Shown in pieces: positions 4,934-7,133 of a DNA stretch of 7,133 nt; within the stretch, counting starts at the first letter, position 1; every line of letters starts with the position of its first letter. Position numbers and translations under genes: made by a program. Source of the stretch: an uncultured Eubacteriales bacterium (lineage in GTDB: Bacteria > Bacillota > Clostridia > Oscillospirales > Acutalibacteraceae); the NCBI GenBank assembly GCA_900317795.1, contig ONIF01000280.1, positions 1 to 7,133 of the forward strand, written 5' to 3'. A model generated the notes under the pieces. The model had not been told where the DNA came from. It did not search any database and saw only the letters and a program-made list of their open reading frames with translations.

Positions 4934-7133
4934 TCAAATAATACTTTTAATTCTCTGTACAGCTTCAAGTGTTTTTTCATGGGAGTTGAAAGAAGTCATT
5001 CTGAAATAGTTTTTGCCGCATTCTCCAAAGCCCTCTCCGGGAGTGCCGACTACTCCCGCATTTTCAAGCAGATAGTCAAAAAATTCCCAACTGCCCATTT
5101 TATTCGGACATTCCAGCCATATATAAGGCGAATTTTTTCCGCCTGTATAGTAAATTCCCAATTCGTCAAGCATATCAGAAATGATTTTAGCATTTTGGCG
5201 GTAATAGGCGATATTTTCAAGACATTGTTTTTGTCCGTCTTTACTGAATACGGCAGCAGCACCGCACTGTACAGCCCATGAAACTCCGTTGAATTTCGTT
5301 GCCTGCCGTCTATACCACATATCATGCAGTTTATGACCGCCTCTTGAAAGTTCTTTCGGAATGACTGTATATCCACAGCGTACTCCCGTAAAACCTGCCG
5401 TTTTCGAGAGTGAACACAATTCTATGGCACATTCCCTTGCACCGTCTATTGCAAAAATCGAGCGTGGCAAATCGTCTTGTATGAATGCCTCATAAGCCGC
5501 ATCGTACAAAATAACGGCATTATTTTCAAGTGCGTAATTTACCCATGCTTTGAGTTGTTCGGCATTGTATGCCGAACCTGTCGGATTATTCGGGGAACAG
5601 ATATATATAATATCGGCTTTCACATTTATATCGGGCATGGCAAGAAAATGATTGTCTTTTGATGAACTTGCGTAAATGATTTTTCTGCCCGACATGATAT
5701 TAGCGTCAACATATACAGGATAAACAGGGTCGGGAACTAACACAATATTATCTTTTGAGAAAATATCGCCTATATTTCCGCAATCGGATTTTGCCCCGTC
5801 TGATATGAAAACTTCACTGTAATCCACGCTGACACCGAAACTTTTATAATAATCGGCAACAGCCTGCCTTACAAAGTCATAGCCCTCATATTCGGGATAG
5901 CCTTTGAAAGTTTCTTTATATCTCAAATCTTCACAGCCCTTTTTCATAGCGTCAACAACAGCATTGGAAAGCGGTAAAGTAACATCACCTATCCCCAGGC
6001 GGATAATTTCCAAATCAAAGTCAACTTCCTTTGCACAGTCCCTGCCCTCACGTATCGCACGCACTACAAGAGATTGACCTATATGCACATCTCCTGCTGT
6101 ATATATTTTATCCCTGCTTGTCTTATGCGAATTTTTTTCCGTGGAAATATTACTTCTTTTATCCGTCTGAATGTCAAAAGCTTGCGAAATATAGCTTTCA
6201 CTTCCCAGAAATCCTGCTGCTATCAACACTAAATCTGCATTTACAGTATATTCACTGTTCTCGACTTGCACAATTTTTCCGCCCTCAAATTTCACTTTGA
6301 CAAGTACCGCACCCGTTAAATTATTATTTTCATCTGCAAGAAATTCCTTAACGGTAGTCTGATAAACTCTCGGGTCGTTTCCATATACTTCGGCAGCTTC
6401 TTCCTGACCGTAATCCGTCTTGAATACTCTCGGATATTCGGGCCACGGATTGTTTTCGGCACGTGTTTCGGGGAGTTTCGGCATCATTTCCAACTGCATG
6501 ATACTCTTTGCACCGTGACGAACACACGTTCCCACGCAATCATTTCCCGTATCGCCACCGCCTATCACTATCACATTTTTATCCTTTGCACTGATATAAT
6601 CTTCCGTATTGTCCAAAAGTGCTTTTGTCGTGGATTTGAGGAAATCAACCGCAAAGTAAATGCCGTTAGCCTCTCTGCCTTTTACGGCTATGTCACGGGG
6701 ATTTGACGCACCGCACGCTAAAATAACTCTGTCATACTGCTTTAAAATATCCTCTGCCGAAATGTCTTTTCCGACGTCTGTATTTGTAATGAAAGTGATA
6801 CCTTCTGCTTTCATGATGTCGATTTTCCTGTTGACAACGTGCTTTTCCAATTTCATGTTGGGTATGCCGTACATAAGCAGTCCGCCCACTCTGTCGGAAC
6901 GTTCATACACTGTTACCGTGTGACCTCTTTTATTAAGCTGGTCAGCCACCGCCAAGCCTGAAGGACCTGAACCAATGACGGCAATTTTCTTGCCTGTTCT
7001 GACTTTCGGGGGCTGAGGTCTTGTATATCCCTCGCTGTAAGCCTGTTCGATAATGCTGTATTCATTGGCACGTGTCGTAACAGGCTCACCGTTTACACCG
7101 CAGGTACAAGCCTTTTCACATAATGCAGGACAT
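4934..7133 (-). CDS. gltD/dapL: Fusion of glutamate synthase small subunit and LL-diaminopimelate aminotransferase (5' end outside window)
   Basis: The open frame runs off the right edge with 732 codons visible; the TTG at 6955 is an internal Leu of the FAD motif, not the start. Residues 1-374 of the visible part (to about 6011) are GltD: the iron-sulfur region CPALCEKACTCGVNGEP (1-17), FAD motif VIGSGPSGL (52-60), GGLLMYGIPNMKLEK, NADPH motif VIVIGGGDTGND, and TAGDVHIGQSLVVRAIREGR near its end. About 95 residues should lie upstream. From EIIRLGIGDVT (codon 375, base 6010) the chain is DapL, a PLP enzyme converting tetrahydrodipicolinate and glutamate to LL-diaminopimelate and 2-oxoglutarate. 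It shows FISDGAKSDCGNI, DPVYPVYVD, CSPNNPTGSAYN, LYDAAYEAF and the PLP lysine in SLSKTAGFTGVRCGY (Lys codon 5402-5404). The C-terminus is complete. The usual N-terminal arm of DapL (about 35-40 residues) is missing at the joint. It could be a true bifunctional protein or a deletion join of neighbouring genes. Confidence 0.88.
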   Translation of the reverse strand, partial: CPALCEKACTCGVNGEPVTTRANEYSIIEQAYSEGYTRPQPPKVRTGKKIAVIGSGPSGLAVADQLNKRGHTVTVYERSDRVGGLLMYGIPNMKLEKHVVNRKIDIMKAEGITFITNTDVGKDISAEDILKQYDRVILACGASNPRDIAVKGREANGIYFAVDFLKSTTKALLDNTEDYISAKDKNVIVIGGGDTGNDCVGTCVRHGAKSIMQLEMMPKLPETRAENNPWPEYPRVFKTDYGQEEAAEVYGNDPRVYQTTVKEFLADENNNLTGAVLVKVKFEGGKIVQVENSEYTVNADLVLIAAGFLGSESYISQAFDIQTDKRSNISTEKNSHKTSRDKIYTAGDVHIGQSLVVRAIREGRDCAKEVDFDLEIIRLGIGDVTLPLSNAVVDAMKKGCEDLRYKETFKGYPEYEGYDFVRQAVADYYKSFGVSVDYSEVFISDGAKSDCGNIGDIFSKDNIVLVPDPVYPVYVDANIMSGRKIIYASSSKDNHFLAMPDINVKADIIYICSPNNPTGSAYNAEQLKAWVNYALENNAVILYDAAYEAFIQDDLPRSIFAIDGARECAIELCSLSKTAGFTGVRCGYTVIPKELSRGGHKLHDMWYRRQATKFNGVSWAVQCGAAAVFSKDGQKQCLENIAYYRQNAKIISDMLDELGIYYTGGKNSPYIWLECPNKMGSWEFFDYLLENAGVVGTPGEGFGECGKNYFRMTSFNSHEKTLEAVQRIKSII

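Noticed and set aside
6953..6955. TTG as start of the gltD-dapL gene
   Set aside because: The upstream frame to 7132 encodes the conserved cysteine region and the first half of the FAD motif of GltD, so the codon is an internal Leu.

Overview
The window looks like chromosomal DNA of an anaerobic Gram-positive bacterium of the class Clostridia, possibly a gut Oscillospiraceae or Lachnospiraceae relative. The evidence is AT-rich sequence, strong GGAGG-type ribosome binding sites, frequent TTG and GTG starts, TasA/SipW-type secreted proteins, a Clostridia-type ParA/ParB pair, and lysine/peptidoglycan synthesis through LL-diaminopimelate aminotransferase. The taxonomic call is inference; there is no rRNA or other marker.

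Left part (1-2646, plus strand): four tightly packed genes for small exported proteins. Three carry signal sequences resembling those cut by the signal peptidase SipW (hydrophobic helix followed by LAYYS, LAWFTD or YAYYE). The other has an ordinary signal peptide, a Ser/Gly-rich linker and a C-terminal membrane anchor. This resembles the TasA/camelysin surface-fibre clusters of Firmicutes; the SipW peptidase is not in the window and may lie just upstream. A near-perfect intrinsic terminator closes the cluster.

Middle (2583-2993): a 411-base gap between convergent genes with no convincing gene. It holds two terminator-like hairpins and a 65-base palindromic element that matches a dispersed intergenic repeat type seen in many bacterial genomes.

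parAB (2994-4660, minus strand): a ParA ATPase and a ParB-like protein with a variant ParB box, overlapping by an ATGA junction and driven by a good promoter. Just upstream of that promoter lie two copies of a roughly 70-base unit whose palindromic core is almost unchanged while its flanks have drifted. They are candidates for the partition centromere or operator, or for a generic intergenic repeat.

Right part (4934 to the right edge, minus strand): one open reading frame joining the small subunit of glutamate synthase (GltD) to LL-diaminopimelate aminotransferase (DapL). DapL uses glutamate and releases 2-oxoglutarate, and glutamate synthase does the reverse, so the fusion would couple the two halves of an amino-group cycle. 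The DapL half lacks its usual N-terminal arm. The fusion and the duplicated palindrome beside parAB are the two most interesting points.
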